Shown piece after piece: positions 13,441 through 23,453 of a stretch of DNA of 64,000 bases. Position 1 is the stretch's first letter, and every line of letters begins with the position of its first letter. Below the pieces are notes generated by a model, which was not told where the DNA came from, searched no databases, and saw only the letters and a list, made by a program, of their open reading frames with translations. A program made the translations under genes and the position numbers. This stretch comes from Microthyrium microscopicum (lineage: Eukaryota > Ascomycota > Dothideomycetes > Microthyriales > Microthyriaceae). Where the stretch lies: positions 2,151,988-2,215,987 of the forward strand of contig MU004234.1 of NCBI GenBank assembly GCA_010405405.1, in the 5' to 3' direction.

Positions 13441-14790
13441 TTTAGTAAAGAAATAGTGTAGTGACTATTAAAAAAAGATTAAATATTACAATATTTCCAA
13501 AGGTAAATTAGACTTACTAAAAACCTCTCATTAAATCTAAAACGTATATTATTATAAAGAGCTAAATAAGAAGAACACGTATATCTAAAAATTATTATAA
13601 TTCAAGCTATAGTTATAGAGTGCTTAGCGATTAAAAACTATTAGATTCTTTAGTAGTTTAGGTTAAAGTTAGATCCCAAACTTTAAGATTAATTTTAGTA
13701 CGCTAACCCCAAACTAGTAATAATTATAGGTTTTAATGCCATAAGCAGTTATTTACACCAATTAGATGCAGTTAAACTAGTGGTAGAAGTTAAACGTGTT
13801 AATTACAGTGGTTCAACGGCGTTCGTAGTATAACCGATCAAGTGAGAAATACTGCATCACGAATTTCGTGATACCTCCAGCCTGCCGAGTGGGGAAGGCG
13901 GCGGAGTTGAGCAGGATTTATGTATTGAAGAAGGACGACATTTCGGTCGTGGTCCAGTCCACATCCTCAAGCATTTGCCTGATCGGCAACTGCGGAGTAA
14001 TCTCCAGTAGATCCTACATTTCGCCTTGATCTACGACTACGATGCTTGAGTGCTCTGAGCATTTTGCGTTGAGATCCCAGAAAGATGAAGACTTTCAAGT
14101 CGCGTGCATCGTGACATTTAAGCAATGCCAGCGGAGTGACTTCCGAAAAAGCAATACGCGCTTTTCGAGCACCGTGAATCATTACATTCAATTTGTCGTG
14201 TTTACTGAGTTATCCTTTTCTAGTGGCACATGAAACTCGAGAACGCATCGTGTAGTCAAAGTCTAGACTCGCCGCCCATATATTCAGCCAGCATGAACAA
14301 ACTTTTTATGCAAAAGATGTCCAATGTTCACGGGTCCCAAAATAACTCTAAAAAAGTGGCTTTCGCTAAATCTCAGAGCCGCGAAGCTAAGAAAGATAGA
14401 TCCAAGGCCCAGTGCGGTCCATTGCTAGTTCGTTTAAAGCACACAAGCTGAACTTCCCCTTTTAACTTTCGTACGCGTTACAACATTCAATCAGTCACCT
14501 TTTTGATTTGATATTGAAAAACTCGCCGACGTGCATCGTGAACGACGTGTTTGCCAAGTTACGAAAACTCCCAAGGCGTTGACAAGCTGCAACACAGATG
14601 CGGTCGATATTGGTCTGGAAACTTACTTGGACTGTCATATACCTTGACTCGAATTATCAAAGCCTATCGTGAAGTCGAAATGGACATTGTAACAGGTGGG
14701 TACGACATCTTCGTTCAGGAGATGCTGTCAATGATGTCCGATTCAACTTCTCGAAACCTTTGGAGGTTTGTCACGCACAACTTCAAAGTA
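13441..14790. other. Gene-free segment between two transposon relics
   Basis: The first 350 bp are AT-rich and probably belong to the hAT element. From about 13.8 kb composition is normal, with short accidental open frames on both strands but no family motif, intron structure or consistent frame. A perfect 17-bp palindrome ATCACGAATTTCGTGAT lies at 13,856-13,872. Nothing else is recognised. Confidence 0.55.
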
Positions 14791-14858
14791 ACGCCAAGCA
14801 TAGGAAGTTTTGCCAACAGGGATATTTGCTACCCCTCATCCATAGATCTAGATATTTC
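14791..14858 (+). repeat. Left terminal inverted repeat of the Fot1-like element
   Basis: This pairs with 16,514-16,581. The first 27 bases differ at one position only; the next 26 or so are diverged; a second matched block AGATCTAGAT follows, then both decay into AT-rich sequence. The flanking TA marks the target site. Confidence 0.88.
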
Positions 14859-14905
14859 AACTCTCAATAAAACAATTAAATAATGCTTAAATTTGTTATT
14901 TTAAA

Positions 14906-16459
14906 ATGAAAAATACTCCTAAAGAAATTAACAATGCTATAGAACGTTAGAAATCTAGAGAATTTAAAACGTTGCGCAAGGCTAAGCGTAAAACTAGTAT
15001 TTCTAGGCCTATAATTATAATAAGATTAAATAGATCTTCTATATACTACGAAGCCTATGAATCTTAATAGAAAATGCCTCCTCTTATAGAGAATTACTTA
15101 GTAAACTAGATTCTAGCTAAAAATTAAGTAAAATAAGCTTTTACTTATACTCGTATCTATTCTATAGCTTCTAAGATATTAGAATTTACTAGTTTACTAT
15201 TTACTCTAAGCTAAAATTAGTATATAAATTTCGTATATTATTATCTATAAATTAAAACGATTACTACTTAAAAAGTTAAAATAGACTAAGTAGAAGTATA
15301 TATATTAAGTAATATAAATGCGTTTTTTAATCGTCTAGAAGCAATTTAAACTAAATATTATATTTTACTACTAAATAAATAGAATATAGATAAATCTAGC
15401 CTCTAAATTAGCGATTCTAGCTAAGAAGTAGTTATTATAAGCTCTTTAAATAAGGCTAGTAAAGCAATTATAAAGTAATCTTTAAGAGTAAAGTAGAATA
15501 TTATAATTAAAGCTATTTTAGCTACTAGGGCTAAAATTGACTTACTAATTATCTTTATTGCTAAATCTATATAGTCTATATAGCTACTGTCTTATCTTAA
15601 TCTAGAAGAATGCAAAGATTAGAGATTTACGTATTTTAGTAATAGTTAAACCTCTAACGATATAGGCGTTTACTAGCTTTAGGAATACTTTATTCTATAA
15701 ATATAACCTTCTCGTTAAAAGACATAGTAATTATTAATACTAAATAATTATAGTTCTTACTATTTTTACTAGTTTATACAAATTTGCTTAAAAAATTAAA
15801 TTATTTTACTATATATTCTACTATATACTTTATATATTTTATAGTCTCTAGATCTTAGAGTCTTTAAACCTATTAAAATATTATATAGACGTAAATTGTC
15901 TAAGTTTAATAGTATATTTAATAAATCTACTATTTCTTAAAAGGATTTTATTACTTTATATTATAAATTGCGTCCTAAAGTAATAGATAAAGATAATATT
16001 CTTACTAGCTTTAAAAAATCTAGAATCTAGCTACTTAATTACAAAATACTACTATCTTCTTATTTTACTTTATAAAATAATCTAAAGGAGTTAAATACTA
16101 CTTAAAATATACCTATTTAGCCTTTTTAAAATTAAAATTTAAGCCTAGAAGAGCTATTAATAGTTAAATAAAGAATATGTGTTAAAAACTTAGCCTTAAA
16201 GTGTAGAATTGCAAAACTTAAAGCATAACTAGTATTTACTATAATAGAGTTATCTACTATAAATAAAAGAATTAAGGTTCTTAAAGCCCTAAAGAAGCGT
16301 AAAAGAGTTAAAAAATAAGATACTACTACTAAATTATATATAGTAATTAATTTTTTAGGAACTTAAGAGCTAGCTGCTTTAAAAGTAAAGAAAGAGGCAG
16401 AACGGGCTAAAAGACGCAAAAAAAGAGCTATAGCAACAAGCCATAAAGCAAGTAATTAA
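14906..16459 (+). pseudogene. Decayed Fot1/pogo transposase gene
   Basis: A single reading frame of 518 codons runs from ATG at 14,906 to TAA at 16,459 with no net frameshift, but it is interrupted by dozens of TAA and TAG codons. Retained motifs in order include PPLIENYL (helix-turn-helix region), LLILNNYSSY (from the DDE-region LILDGHGSH motif), LLYILLYTLYIL then SLDLRVFKPIK (from LPPHTSHVLQPLDLGVF) and a Lys/Arg-rich tail near AERAKRRKKRA. These are the hallmarks of Fot1-type transposases. Stops sit mainly where Gln or Trp codons stood, which fits RIP on both strands. It cannot make active enzyme. The length agrees with the usual 500-550 residues of the family. Confidence 0.88.
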
Positions 16460-16513
16460 GCATATATTAAATTTATTTAATTTGCATTTAATTTAATTAA
16501 GTTATGTTAATTT

Positions 16514-16581
16514 AAACATCTAGATCTAACTCTGTTGGGGTGGTAAAACTCTACGTTGGCAAAACTCCCTATGCTTGGCGT
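16514..16581 (-). repeat. Right terminal inverted repeat of the Fot1-like element
   Basis: Read on the minus strand it begins ACGCCAAGCATAGGGAG, matching the left end with one change in 27 bases, then diverges and matches again at AGATCTAGAT. TA follows on the outer side. Confidence 0.88.
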
Positions 16582-16753
16582 TACTTCTTTACACTTGTGG
16601 CTTGATTACTTGACTGATTGTGTTCCTACTGTCAATTTCTGCAAGATCTTCTAATATCTTACTCGACTCTCGCATTGAGGCATTGTAAACATGAAGGAGT
16701 TAAGCAGGACGGTGGGGTATTCCATTGTCTAGACCGGTAGTACCACGTCTGGT

Positions 16754-19281
16754 CTAAATCAGTCGAATATCTTGACCTTTCCCGGCTTCCATACGTGCAA
16801 TGCAGTTTTCAGTTAGTTGCCTTTCAGATAGATGTATCCAACCCACCCTCTTCCAACCAAGACCATCACGAGTTTCAGCCTTTTGCACAATCAAAGCCCA
16901 CGCTTCCGTGTTCTTGATATCTTCATGAGGCTCCTCCGTTGACTTCTCCAGTACGCGCTTATAAGCCAGAAGCAAAGCATGCAAACCCATGTCATCAATA
17001 GCATCACGATCAACGTCCTTGAGCACATCGAACATAACAGTATGGCCAAAAGTATCGCCGCCCTCAACCACAAGTCTCGGATACCGTAGATGAGGAAGCT
17101 CATCCTCACCTTCCTCTTTCTCCGTGCTCTTGCTCATTGGTACCAAAATACCCTTAAGCTGAATATACCCACCACTAACCTCACCATACGGATTCTGTCC
17201 GTCGATTGAAACACTAACATCCTCAATACTAACAAGGTCCGTCCACGTCCCCAATGAACTAACAGCCATATCACCCTCGAGACTCGCCCAACTCCACGAC
17301 GGCGCGCGATACTCGTCGAGATACGTCCCGCGTCCCCCGACACACTGCCACGCCAACCCCTCCACCAAATTCTTCCTCCACAAACCAGCAGCATACTCCC
17401 CACCCGGCTTCCAATTGCTCTTCTTCTCCTCGCTCATCTGATCCCTCCACAACTCATCAAACCTCCTCGCAAAGCCCGCCATCGCCGGCAATCTATCACT
17501 CTTCTTCGTAAGCACCTTATTTGTATAAGTGCGCACCAAATTCGACCACGCAACAGGTCCACGGTACAAGAAATCTTCGAAACCAGGATCAGGAGTCATA
17601 GTCTCAATATCAAACCACTCAATCTTCTCATCATGCTCAAACCCATCCTCCGTCACAAATTCATGGCCTACACACTCAAACGCAATCTCGCGTGTGCCAA
17701 AGTGTATGTTGCGTGGACTCAGTCTGCGCTCCTGCAATACCCATGCCCTTTGACTCAACGGCTCCTCTTCAGCTTCTAGGCAGCGATGGCCATACGCGGC
17801 GTGGCTAATTGGGATCTCGAATGCCATAACCTCTACGCCCTCAGGAGTATATGGCACGCTCACATACGTCCTCTCCTTCCTCTCGCCTAGGAAGCCGGCT
17901 GAATCATCGCTGGCGCGCTGTGCGGAGATGGTGATGTGGGCGTTACTGTACACGCTTGCCATTTTGGCGCTCTCACGCTCCCAGTCGGCTCGATCATCTT
18001 GGCAGATACACAGACTATCTATCCAGAGATATCGTATCCCCAGCGCGCGCGTGACGAAGATGGCATCTTGGAATGTCTGCGCTAGCTCCGCGACAGGGAA
18101 TCCGCGCTTGCGGGACTCGAGCGTTGCTTTAGTGGTGAGGGGATGGCTGGATGTGCCCCAGCAGTGGCTGAGGGAGGCGTAGGCGCCGTAGATGTTGGTG
18201 GTGGGTTCTAGGAGGGAGATGATGTCTGGCTGGGAACTTGGTGTAGTCGATAGTGCGGGTGATGTGCCAATGTCGAGGATGCGGCTGGGCAGGGGAGTTT
18301 GCCCTGGCTGCGGGTGGTTGTGGTTGGCGACGCAGTGCGTTAGCCACGACTGGAAGCGTTGCAGTGTTGCTGGGGTCTTGGGGTTTGGGTCGACTGGTCT
18401 TCCGCGGATTTGGGAGGCCAGCGGACTATCTATAGAGCTGTTAGCAAAATTTGCGGTTGCCGCATGGGGATGTAAAGAAGCAGTAGAGATGTATGGTAGT
18501 ATCAGGTCCTCTTTTGATCGCAAGAGAAATCTGGCAGGAAATGACAAGAACTGACAAGAACATAAAACGGTCGCAAAACATGTTCGATCAAGCTCTATGC
18601 CGAAATAAACTTGAACATATCAATCAGAACACAAACCAGCGAAAACAATCCCCAATTTTCACCAGACATTCAACTCTAATATCCACATGGAGTGGCTTTC
18701 GGAGAATTAGGCCATATACGCCCATAGATCTAGTATGCCGCAATTGATGGCGAAGAATCGCTCACTTGCAAACTGACTCGTCGACAACAGGGCAAAACGT
18801 TTCAAAACAACACAGCACAAAACCTACCATCATCCACTGCAAAGCCCGCTCCAGCCACAACATATACTTCATGTGAACCCGAATCCCTCCTCTTTTCCGA
18901 CCAATTCAGCACCAGAAACCCCTGCTGACCCTCTCGTCTTGCACACACCCAGAAGCGTCCATCCGGTCCGCCTGCCTCATCGTAGAAGCGCCCCACCTCG
19001 TCCGCCACATGCCGCTCCCTTGCCTCCAAGACTCTGTTATAGCCCGCAAGTATCAACGAGCATAACCCGCATGTCTGGGCAGATTGGCGTAGGAGGTCGG
19101 GGGATTGGTGGTGTGGGAGACCGAGTGGGCGCTGGAGGTTTATGGGCTCGGGATGGGGATTCTGGAGGAAGGGAACGAGGTCTTTTTCAATGGCGGAGGG
19201 GATGTGGGCGTATGGAAGCCAGGAAGGGAAGGGTGGGAGGGAGGAGAAGGGGATGGAGGAGCAGGCTGAGCAGAGAGGCAT
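16754..19281 (-). CDS. HET-domain protein (heterokaryon-incompatibility family)
   Basis: Two exons are inferred, 19,281-18,828 and 18,429-16,754. The 398-bp intron has donor GTAGGT, branch-like GCTAAC and acceptor CTATAG, and phase is preserved; the product is 709 residues. The N-terminus has MPLCSACSSIPF and TCGLCSLIL, the Cys-rich leader common in this family. The HET domain follows, with YASLSHCWG, the segment IRYLWIDSLCICQD, then ERESAKMASVYSNA and a later QRAWVLQER. Such proteins take part in non-self recognition and programmed cell death after hyphal fusion, though most family members have no assayed role. The C-terminal 250 residues carry no domain I can name. A downstream Met in exon 2 would skip the Cys-rich leader and is less likely. 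The gene borders the transposon-rich region. Confidence 0.85.
18430..18827 (-). other. Inferred intron of the HET gene
   Basis: The intron is unusually long for this window (398 bp against a typical 45-130 bp). The donor on the minus strand is G|GTAGGT and the acceptor is CTATAG|AT. Splicing joins a phase-1 codon to give Asp-Asp-Asp-Ser-Pro. A retained-intron or two-intron form cannot be excluded. Confidence 0.6.
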
Positions 19282-20952
19282 TGTGGGTAATGGAGAGTTG
19301 GGAGGATGGTGGATTATGCTTCAAGACTCAAGAGGGAAAGGTATGCTATTTTTAGGAAGTGAAGAGTTTAAGACATTGTGATTTCGGTAGATATATGGAG
19401 TGCTAGGCGGAAGCTTCGATGTTGCATACGAACTTCGAAGGCTGTGTGCTGACATCCATTGCACTATTCTCGCATGGGAAGACAGGCCGGTCAAGCGACA
19501 GATGGAAGCAAACACTGGACACCTCAGCCACTTTAGACTCGAATTCTCCCATCGTTTCGTCTACCTGACTGATCGAGAATGTAATTCAATTGGTGTGAAA
19601 TAGCTGGGGGGTTCGATGTTTTGCTTTTTCCACTTTTATTCTCACCACTTCTCTTCTTTCCCTCATCAACAACATCTCCATCTCTTCATGTTGCACTGCC
19701 CAACAATTACAACTCTTTCAGTATCAACATCTCTTACTCGGCTGCTTCCGAAATCCTTCATTTCAAATTGAGATCTGCCGGGAGCAAAGATCAGAGCTAG
19801 TAGCAACCACGCTCTCCGCAACGCATCATGATCCGTAACAAGCTGTCGAATCGCACAACTCTTTCTCACCATTGCATTATTCCCACGACACATCTAAGCA
19901 TAAAGTCTTGCCCCAGGTAATTTTGAAGAATCTTCCTTGGGGTGTGCGGGAAGAGTAGCCCAGATTACCCACTACTGCGCATATCTGACGTTAGATCTTG
20001 CCATGCCCCTGCATGATTCCAGACACTTGACATCGCGTGGCGCCTTCGACACTCTCAACATCTGCACACCTATCGCCTCATCTCAAACCCTGTGGCTACG
20101 AGTAGCTGTTCAGTTTGGTTTGAGCCTTTTATGTGGTCTCGGACAATCTGTTCTACCCGGGTTCTAGTTTAAGCCTTGCTGTCAGCTCTAGTCTGAAAAC
20201 TTCTTTTCGCGATTTCGCTTCGACTGAGGCTCATGATATACGTCAACGTTTTATACCCTTACGGCGTACTCATGGGTATCGTCGATCGAAAAGATGCTTG
20301 ATACCGCAAAGCCTAGAGACTTGCTGAATCCATGGCTCCCATCAGTCGTATCGCGTCAATTGCCTCAACCACCAAAAGCGCCTCCCATGTTTCCAATCTG
20401 CACAGCAACCGTTTTGACAGCAGTCCACGGCAAGCTCCCGTAGAGGTCAAGCCCCACTGTTCCGGGTCTGAAATTCATGATCTGCAGATGTGAAGCGCTC
20501 ACGACACTCTCTACCTGTACGCTTGGCAACACCTTCTTTGGGCACATACGCACTAACCTCGCCCTCTAGACTCTGAACATGTACCAACTGGCATGATTCC
20601 TAAACCGGTCCAGCCAGTCATCATGCAGCTTTTGAAAATAATCTGTCAAAACATGCGTGGAAACGAACAAGAAACTATTACTCCGCGATTGATTGACGTG
20701 AGACTAACTTAGTGCTTAAACAGTAAGCATCCGTACCATCGAGGCCTTAAACAACATCTCTAGAGTCTAAGGGTATAAGAATAGCCCTCTCCAATGTCAA
20801 ACTATTGCGTTTATCCATCCTGATTCATCGCTGACGAGGCTGTGTTGTTCTCATCTCTTATATCTTACTTTCGTTCACCCCTTCACGTCCTTTTGCCTTG
20901 GCACTTTTAACAGTCACTGTTTACTGCTTAATTTTTACTCAGTCTAATACTA
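19282..20952. other. Intergenic region between divergent HET and peroxidase genes
   Basis: This 1.67-kb region should hold both promoters. A pyrimidine-rich run with TATATCTTACTTTCG lies at about 20,860, roughly 90 bp before the peroxidase ATG, and could be the start region of that transcript. Open frames here are short and lack family signals. No RNA gene is recognised. Confidence 0.5.
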
Positions 20953-22183
20953 ATGAAGACCTCAACATTCTTTTCCGTGGCAATTGCCGCTGCCGCCACT
21001 GAAGCTTCAGTCCTACCACGCGCTGCGGCGGCTGGTGGATGTCCTGCCGTATGGACTCAAATCACTTCGGATCTCACCAAACTATTCGTCCAATCTGACG
21101 GACAATGCAACGACCTTGCCAGAGCTGCCATCCGAGCAGTGTTCCACGACTGTGGAACATGGGCTCCATCTCAAGGCCAAACCGGTGGCTGTGATGGCTC
21201 AGTCTTCCTCTCGCAAGAAGAAAACAGCCGCGCCGAAAACAGAGGCTTGCAAACCATCGCTGCACAACTTAAAGCACTCGCGGCGATGCGCCAAGTCGGT
21301 GTCGCAGACATGATCGCCTTTGCCGGAGCCCACGCTACCCTCTCTTGCCCATTGGGACCAACATGCAAGACCATGATCGGTCGCAAAGACAGCTCCAATG
21401 CCGCTCCAGATGAGTCTTTGCTACCAGCACACGCCAATCTGACGGCCAGTCAAATCCTACCTCTTATGCAAGACAAAGGCTTCAGTCCAGCAGACACCGC
21501 CGCCCTCGTCGGCGCACACAGCTCGTCCAAGCAATTCTTCGTCCAACCTGCACTAGCTGGCGAACCCCAGGACCGCACACCTGGTATCTGGGACGTTGAC
21601 TTTTACTCTGACACCACCACGAATCCCAAAGGAGTCTTTATCTTTGATTCTGACAAGTCCCTCGCCGCGGACCCAAGCTCTGGCCCAACATTCAAGTCCT
21701 TCGTCGGCCAACAAGCGTAAGTTCCTCCAACCCACCACTCTTCCCTCCAGCACATATCCCTTAGAAACATACTAACCAATTCAAAGTCAATGGAACCAAG
21801 CATTCGCAGACACCTTCGCCCGCCTAACCCTCCTCGGCGTAAACCAAGCCGGCCTCGTCGACTGCACCGCCGCCCTCCCACCACCCCGCGACTCCTTCCC
21901 CGGCGCCAACCTGCCCGCTTCCGCAGGAGCTTCCGCCGCACCATCTGTCGCGCCCAGCAAGGCCTCTGGAATTCCCAAGCCATCCGCGCCACTTTCTGTG
22001 CCCGTCTCTGCGCCAGGTATCCCCAAGCCATCCGCTCCAGGTCTACCAAAAGCACCATCCAACATTCCATCCCTGGTGCCAAAAGCGAGCATTCCAATTC
22101 CTAGCCCAGGCGAGCCATTCCCTACTCCCAGTGATCGACCCGGTGAGGGCGGACGGGGCGGAAAGCCACCAAAGATGATTTAG
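20953..22183 (+). CDS. Secreted class II-type (fungal ligninase-like) heme peroxidase
   Basis: Exons 20,953-21,716 and 21,787-22,183 (donor GTAAGT, acceptor CAAAG) give 386 residues. A signal peptide occupies about residues 1-20. The distal heme site is visible as IRAVFHDCGTW with Arg61 and His65, followed by GGCDGSVFLS. The segment FAGAHATLSCP and the proximal LVGAHSSSK with His189 follow, then RTPGIWDVDFY as in class II enzymes. These enzymes oxidise phenolic or lignin-like substrates with hydrogen peroxide outside the cell. I see no clear manganese-site or surface-tryptophan signature, so substrate class is open. After the catalytic part, about 80 residues form a Pro/Ser/Ala-rich tail with repeated IPKPSAP, ending in a Gly/Lys-rich stretch, likely wall-associated or glycosylated. 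The FAD oxidase and laccase in this window could act in the same extracellular chemistry. Confidence 0.9.
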
Positions 22184-23453
22184 GTGGTGGGGTAATGGTG
22201 GTGTAGAAGGGTTGTTTTTTAGTTGTTAGTTGGAGCGAGTGTAGTGATTGCCGAGCTCGCAGACTGGAGGTAGCAGCGTTGTCTTTTTATTTCCTATTTT
22301 CACACTTGGCTGGGTAATCTTTATTACGGATAGACTTGACGTCTTCTCATGTATAATAGTTGGGCATTAATGACAATTTATATTTTTTTTGGTAACTCTT
22401 TGCTTTCAAAATGTAGCGATGCCTACTCGAATCATGCCCATATATATATAGTCTTTAGGAAAGAAAATGGCACAGAAGAATGGGTAATGAATCTGCACCC
22501 TTTAAATGTAATAAGGCTGAGTCTCAGCCTCGTCTGCCCTGACAACCACCAACCACCAAACACAAAACAACAACACCTCCTACCCCAAAAAAAGATGACC
22601 AAAAAAATAGCAAGTTACTAGAAAGTTACCACCTGCTAGAAAAAACGTCATCATTTGCTTGTCCACTACCCAACCATAAAAACGGTAGAGAACTGGCATA
22701 TCGAATTGCAGGGTCCTTCCAGATAGGCGCTATCAATATAATTCTAGCTCTGTTGACCACCAGAACCAGTGATTTCAGTTAACTTGGCATATCAATTCTC
22801 GGAATATGATCATCACGAATCATAGCGGAATGCCGCAAAATTCCGAGGCCGTTGCCGTGAACCGGTTGTGAACATCCTTGGGTTTTGTGACTCGAACTTC
22901 AATAATGTAGAAGATGCTCAAACGATATTTATAGCAAGCAACCTGGTCGCCATGCAAAGCATCGGACACTAAGAGTTGTCCCTTGTGTGAGGTCCAGATA
23001 AGGATAAATACTAACCAGGAAGAACATCAACTCCAATTCATACCTTAACTTATCTACGCTAACAAGCGGTAAACTGGCATACTGAATTTAACTACAAATT
23101 TTCTTGCTTGAAGAACAGTTGAAATCTCAAAAACCCTTGATTTATTGATAGTAAACGAAGCGGGATAAGCATGCGTGATAAGAATCCCATAACGACAGGC
23201 TATTCGTGCAAGCATCCCAGTCTAGCAATATGCAGGCTCGTAGGCCCCTGATTGACTGTAACGTCGAGAACCGGTCAGAAAGGGAGCTTCACGTCCATCA
23301 ATGCCCGATATCTCTAGAGATATGACGTACAGGATAGATCAAGCCAGATGGATCTCGTACTATCGAATTGGAACGTACCATAAGTACGGTGGATGGTGTC
23401 CCTGTAATTATTTGGCCGGCTACCAATTTTGCTCTGCTCAGTTATACTGAAAA
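22184..23453. other. Intergenic region upstream of the polyketide synthase
   Basis: This 1.27-kb region contains the peroxidase 3' end and the polyketide synthase promoter. Open frames are short and unconvincing. No regulatory motif is strong enough to name. Confidence 0.5.

Larger units (their letters stand above)
14791..16581 (+). mobile_element. Fot1/pogo-type (Tc1-mariner superfamily) DNA transposon, dead
   Basis: Both ends are visible. The left end starts ACGCCAAGCATAGG and the right end is its reverse complement, with TA on each outer side (14,789-14,790 and 16,582-16,583), the target duplication of this superfamily. The length is 1,791 bp. Between the ends lies one long decayed transposase frame. 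The element ends about 170 bp from the stop codon of the HET gene. Internal DNA is strongly AT-rich and stop-filled while the outermost 50-60 bp keep ordinary composition. Confidence 0.88.

Noticed and set aside
11220-13830. Candidate terminal inverted repeats for the hAT element around 11,235 and 13,790
   Set aside because: The resemblance (GTTTAAC and CTACC pieces) is weak and gapped, and no 8-bp duplication could be matched.
14551-14883. Plus-strand frame of 110 codons at the left end of the Fot1-like element
   Set aside because: It runs into the transposon's terminal inverted repeat and carries no family motif, so it is a chance frame crossing the insertion boundary.
18129-18554. Plus-strand and alternative-frame peptides over the HET gene
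   Set aside because: They overlap the clear HET-domain coding frame on the opposite strand and lack support.
21603-22104. Several open frames on both strands over the 3' half of the peroxidase gene
   Set aside because: They are by-products of the GC-rich Pro/Ser/Ala-coding tail; the exon 2 frame restores conserved peroxidase sequence across the intron.
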